Source: Neobacillus sp. SuZ13 (lineage in GTDB: Bacteria > Bacillota > Bacilli > Bacillales > Cytobacillaceae). From it: a stretch of 64,000 nucleotides of DNA. The notes under the pieces are model-generated. The model worked only from the letters and a program-made list of their open reading frames with translations, ran no database searches and had not been told where the DNA came from. The stretch covers positions 3,991,501-4,055,500 of the forward strand of contig NZ_CP126107.1 in NCBI RefSeq assembly GCF_030123365.1. Reading direction: 5' to 3'. Shown here in pieces: positions 61,127 to 64,000 of the stretch (within the stretch, counting starts at the first letter, position 1; the number at the start of each line of letters is the position of its first letter). Both the position numbers and the translations under genes were made by a program.

Positions 61127-61156
61127 AAAACCGATTCGTGTATTCGAATCGGTTTT
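61127..61156 (-). terminator. Terminator of ku
   Basis: The arms AAAACCGATTCG/CGAATCGGTTTT are followed on the minus strand by TATAATTG; T residues inside the stem end serve as the tract. Confidence 0.75.
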
Positions 61157-61165
61157 GAAACCTTC

Positions 61166-61996
61166 CTATGCTCGTTTTTTGACTCTTGGTGCTGCTTTCT
61201 TTCTTGGCGCAGCTGTTTTTGGAGGTTTAGTCCTGTCAATGGATGCTTGTAATGCCGCCATTAAGTCCGTGACATTTGAAGCAACTTCCTTCGTAGCTGC
61301 GGATACGGTTTCTTGTCCATTTCGTTTCGATTCAATTAATTCAAGCAATGCAGTTCTGTAATCATCCTTATATTTTTCAGGATTAAAATCTGTTGTCAAT
61401 TGGTCAATCAACATGATGGCAGTATCAAGTTCTCTTTCCGTCACCTTATCTTCAGCAGGCACACTTGGTACATCACCCGCTTTTCGAACTTCATCTGGAA
61501 AGTGGATGGTTTCCATGACTAAAACATTTTCATACACACGTATGACTGCTAATTGCTCTTTTGAACGAATGATAATTTTAGCAAGACCTACTTTTTGTGA
61601 CTCCAGTAAGGCTTTTCTTAGCAAGGAATATGCCTTGCCTCCTCCCTCACTTGGAGACATATAATAACTGCGATCGTAGTAAATGGGATCAATTTGGTCC
61701 ATTTTAACAAAATCAATAATTTCAACTGCTTTATCTTCGTTTTCTTTACGTAACTTCTCAAGCTCTTCATTATCTAAGACGACAAATTTTCCCTTTGTAT
61801 ATTCATACGCTTTAACAATATCCTCTGGTTTCACTTCTTCCTCACAGACAGAACATATCTTCTCATATTTAATCGGAGCATGACATTTGTTATGCAGGGT
61901 TCGAAGTTTGATATCTTTATCTTCTGTTGCCGTATGGAGTTTGATGGGTATATTTACAAGCCCAAAACTGATACTGCCCTTCCACATCGTATGCAT
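61166..61996 (-). CDS. ku: Ku protein for non-homologous end joining
   Basis: Bacterial Ku forms a homodimeric ring on DNA ends and recruits LigD. The 276-residue protein starts M-H-T-M-W-K-G-S-I-S-F-G-L-V-N-I-P and carries the Ku core with C-x3-P ... C-S-V-C-E-E-E and Y-Y-M-S-P; the last 40 residues are Lys/Pro/Ala-rich, a typical DNA-binding tail. The ATG at 61996 has TTGGAG nine bases away. It is divergent from ligD, 130 bp apart. Confidence 0.95.
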   Translation of the reverse strand: MHTMWKGSISFGLVNIPIKLHTATEDKDIKLRTLHNKCHAPIKYEKICSVCEEEVKPEDIVKAYEYTKGKFVVLDNEELEKLRKENEDKAVEIIDFVKMDQIDPIYYDRSYYMSPSEGGGKAYSLLRKALLESQKVGLAKIIIRSKEQLAVIRVYENVLVMETIHFPDEVRKAGDVPSVPAEDKVTERELDTAIMLIDQLTTDFNPEKYKDDYRTALLELIESKRNGQETVSAATKEVASNVTDLMAALQASIDRTKPPKTAAPRKKAAPRVKKRA

Positions 61997-62125
61997 TGTG
62001 TATTTCTCCAATCTTTTTGTTATTATTTTGCGTTTCTTAGACATTCACATTCCTAAAAACATTTGGTAAAGAATGAATCTAAGTATTTTTAAACAAAATA
62101 TATGAAAAAGAAGGGACCAATTTCC

Positions 62126-63964
62126 ATGAAGCCGATGCTGCCCAGCCTTACATTTGATCTCCCTGTTCATCCTGAATGGCTCTATGAAGTAAAATATGAT
62201 GGATTTCGCGCCCTTTTAGAATGGAGTTCTCATGGAATTGAACTAATTAGCCGGAATGAAAAATCTCTTCTCCCCCAATTCCCAGAAATTAAGGAATTCT
62301 TATTAGAACACGAAGAGCAATTTAAACCGTTTCTACCTTTACAATTAGACGGCGAACTAGTCTTATTAGAAAACACACACAAGGCCAATTTCTCGATGAT
62401 TCAAGTACGCGGGCGATTAAAATCAGAAAAAAAGATCAGCGAGCAAGCCAGAAAATCCCCTTGTCGCCTAATGGTGTTTGACATACTGATGAGCACTGGA
62501 AAATCTTTACGTTCACTTAATTTTCAAAAACGCAAAAAGGAACTCATCAAATTGTTCGAAAAAGTCGGTTTTGCACTCGATGCTGACCCTTACAACGAAC
62601 AACTTCTTCAACTTGTCCAGGCACATGAAGAATTTGAGCCGCTTTGGGAAAAGGTTGTATTATCTGACGGGGAAGGAATTATTGCCAAACAAAAAAACAG
62701 TCTTTGGGAGGAAGGAAAACGCTCCTTACAGTGGTTAAAGTATAAAAATTGGAAATATGTAAGTTGTTTTATCAACGCCTATGATAAAACAAATGGATAT
62801 TTTTATGTAAGTGTTTATAAGGACAAAAAAATCCATCCAATTGGTCAGGTCCTTTTCGGATTTAAACCAGAAGAAAAGCAAGCACTCCAGCAAACGATTA
62901 AACAAAATATGCTCCGTGAAGAAGGACAACTAATGATTGTGGAACCGGCCATATGCCTCGAGGTAAAGTATTTAGAGCTATATGAAAACCAACTGCGTGA
63001 GCCCCATTTTGATCGATTTCGCTTTGATTTAGAACCCGCTGAGTGTACATATGATCGTTTTATCTTTGCACAAAAAAACCTGCCCGGAGACCTAGATATA
63101 ACCCACCCTGATAAACCATTATGGGAAAAATTAGCGATTAAAAAAGCAGACTATATTCATTACTTGCGAGAAATCTCGCCCTATATGCTGCCCTTTTTAA
63201 ACAATCGCTTATTAACCGTCATCCGCTATCCGCACGGGATGTTCGGTGAAGCGTTTTATCAAAAAAACTGTCCAGATTATGCGCCAGAATTTGTACAAAC
63301 ACACACAGATGATGGGATTGACTATATCCTCTGCAATAATTTAAAAACACTCGTTTGGCTTGGCAATCAATTAGCGATTGAGTTCCACATCCCCTTTCAA
63401 ACCACCGATAGCAGGGGACCAAGTGAGATTGTATTTGATTTAGATCCGCCCTCTATTGAGCACTTTCAATTGGCGGTAAAAGCAGCACTGTTAATCAAAG
63501 AAGTCCTTGATCAATTAAATTTAATCGGTTTCATTAAGACGTCTGGAAACAAAGGATTACAAATCTACCTGCCTTTGCCGGAGAATGAATTTACTTATGA
63601 CGATACAAGATTATTTACAAGTTTTATTGCTGAATATTTGATTTCAAAAGATCCTGATTCCTTCACGATTGAACGAATGAAGAAAAACCGCGGTAACAGG
63701 CTTTATGTTGATTATGTTCAACATAGCGAAGGGAAAACAATCGTTGCCCCCTATTCGATGCGGGGAAACGAACATGCTGGTGTTGCCACGCCCCTTTATT
63801 GGGAGGAAGTAACTGAAAAACTCAAACCTGTTTCGTTTAATATGGAAAATGCATTAAAGCGAATTCGCCAACAAGGAGATCCTTTTTCAGATTATTTTCA
63901 ATCAAAATCGATACAACCATTCGGACCTGTGTTGGAGGTGTTAAAAAAAGGGGCGAAAAAATGA
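62126..63964 (+). CDS. ligD: ATP-dependent DNA ligase D (ligase-polymerase)
   Basis: LigD fills and seals double-strand breaks with Ku, important in dormant spores. The 612-residue protein has an N-terminal ligase domain with the adenylated Lys in Y-E-V-K-Y-D-G-F-R-A (about residue 24) and an OB fold, then a primase-polymerase domain with V-I-R-Y-P-H-G and the metal Asps in V-F-D-L-D-P-P (about 445). There is no phosphoesterase domain, as in B. subtilis YkoU (611). The ATG at 62126 follows GAAGGGA; the ATG at 62102 lacks a site. Confidence 0.94.
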   Translation: MKPMLPSLTFDLPVHPEWLYEVKYDGFRALLEWSSHGIELISRNEKSLLPQFPEIKEFLLEHEEQFKPFLPLQLDGELVLLENTHKANFSMIQVRGRLKSEKKISEQARKSPCRLMVFDILMSTGKSLRSLNFQKRKKELIKLFEKVGFALDADPYNEQLLQLVQAHEEFEPLWEKVVLSDGEGIIAKQKNSLWEEGKRSLQWLKYKNWKYVSCFINAYDKTNGYFYVSVYKDKKIHPIGQVLFGFKPEEKQALQQTIKQNMLREEGQLMIVEPAICLEVKYLELYENQLREPHFDRFRFDLEPAECTYDRFIFAQKNLPGDLDITHPDKPLWEKLAIKKADYIHYLREISPYMLPFLNNRLLTVIRYPHGMFGEAFYQKNCPDYAPEFVQTHTDDGIDYILCNNLKTLVWLGNQLAIEFHIPFQTTDSRGPSEIVFDLDPPSIEHFQLAVKAALLIKEVLDQLNLIGFIKTSGNKGLQIYLPLPENEFTYDDTRLFTSFIAEYLISKDPDSFTIERMKKNRGNRLYVDYVQHSEGKTIVAPYSMRGNEHAGVATPLYWEEVTEKLKPVSFNMENALKRIRQQGDPFSDYFQSKSIQPFGPVLEVLKKGAKK

Positions 63965-64000
63965 GGATAGGGTCTGTCTTTTTTTATTCAATCGCTTCAA
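63961..64000 (+). CDS. Possible start of the next gene, truncated at window end
   Basis: An ATG overlapping the ligD stop (ATGA) follows AGGGGCG by eight bases and opens a frame M-R-I-G-S-V-F-F-Y-S-I-A-S to the edge. Only 13 codons are visible, hydrophobic in part. It could be a small membrane protein coupled to ligD, or chance. Confidence 0.3.
   Translation, partial: MRIGSVFFYSIAS

Overview
The window is chromosomal DNA from an AT-rich, spore-forming, facultatively anaerobic member of the Bacillaceae (Bacillus sensu lato). Evidence for this: an H-type small acid-soluble spore protein, a YhcN/YlaJ spore lipoprotein, an Sda-type kinase inhibitor, YhfH, YuzL-, YkuS- and YdjO-like small proteins, MprF, LtaS, YkpA, Ku/LigD, a tryptophan T-box, strong AGGAGG ribosome sites and many hairpin-plus-T-tract terminators. 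I cannot fix the genus from sequence alone. No rRNA, tRNA, CRISPR array, transposase or prophage was seen.

Layout. 1-6.4 kb: tyrosine degradation (hppD plus a partial flavin reductase-like gene), a three-gene ABC importer and a GerN-like antiporter. 6.4-16.8 kb: a giant membrane protein, HD hydrolase, secreted nuclease, lipoteichoic acid synthase, spore protein and acyl-CoA dehydrogenase. 17-25 kb: an anaerobic block with two NarK-type nitrate/nitrite carriers (one fused to a PAS domain), a formate dehydrogenase with an in-frame UGA at its catalytic residue, and an MHYT/PAS/PAS histidine kinase. 25-37 kb: small proteins, a Smr-less MutS2-like protein, LrgAB, SCO1, YkpA, a penicillin-binding carboxypeptidase, MprF and a cupredoxin. 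37.7-42 kb: pyruvate formate-lyase with its activase, then a MifM-like leader peptide and YidC2. 42-45 kb: spore lipoprotein, acetyltransferase, Sda and the selenouridine tRNA synthase MnmH. 45.5-52.3 kb: complete trpEGDCFBA operon behind a T-box. 53.8-57.4 kb: fructose PTS operon fruRKA. 57.7-64 kb: a decayed ferredoxin gene with an intact-looking Fnr promoter, cold-shock genes, a nucleoside hydrolase, and divergent ku and ligD.

Two systems stand out. First, selenium use: fdhF (20303..22363) is open for 687 codons except for one UGA at codon 138, exactly the Sec/Cys active-site position, followed at once by a hairpin with the same GGUCU loop and spacing as the SECIS of E. coli fdhF. The window also carries mnmH, which needs selenophosphate. 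PflB makes formate, FdhF could oxidise it, and the NarK proteins move nitrate/nitrite; three promoters carry Fnr-type sites about 41 bp upstream of the inferred start points. Second, translation control: the 96-codon ORF ahead of yidC2 has the size, single membrane segment and basic-then-acidic C-terminus of the B. subtilis arrest peptide MifM, and its last codons contain an 8-base perfect complement of the yidC2 ribosome binding site.

Two dispersed repeat families (five copies of a palindromic element with nested deletions and two copies of a ~237 bp element) occupy intergenic space. All functions are read from protein motifs and family recall; no database search was possible.
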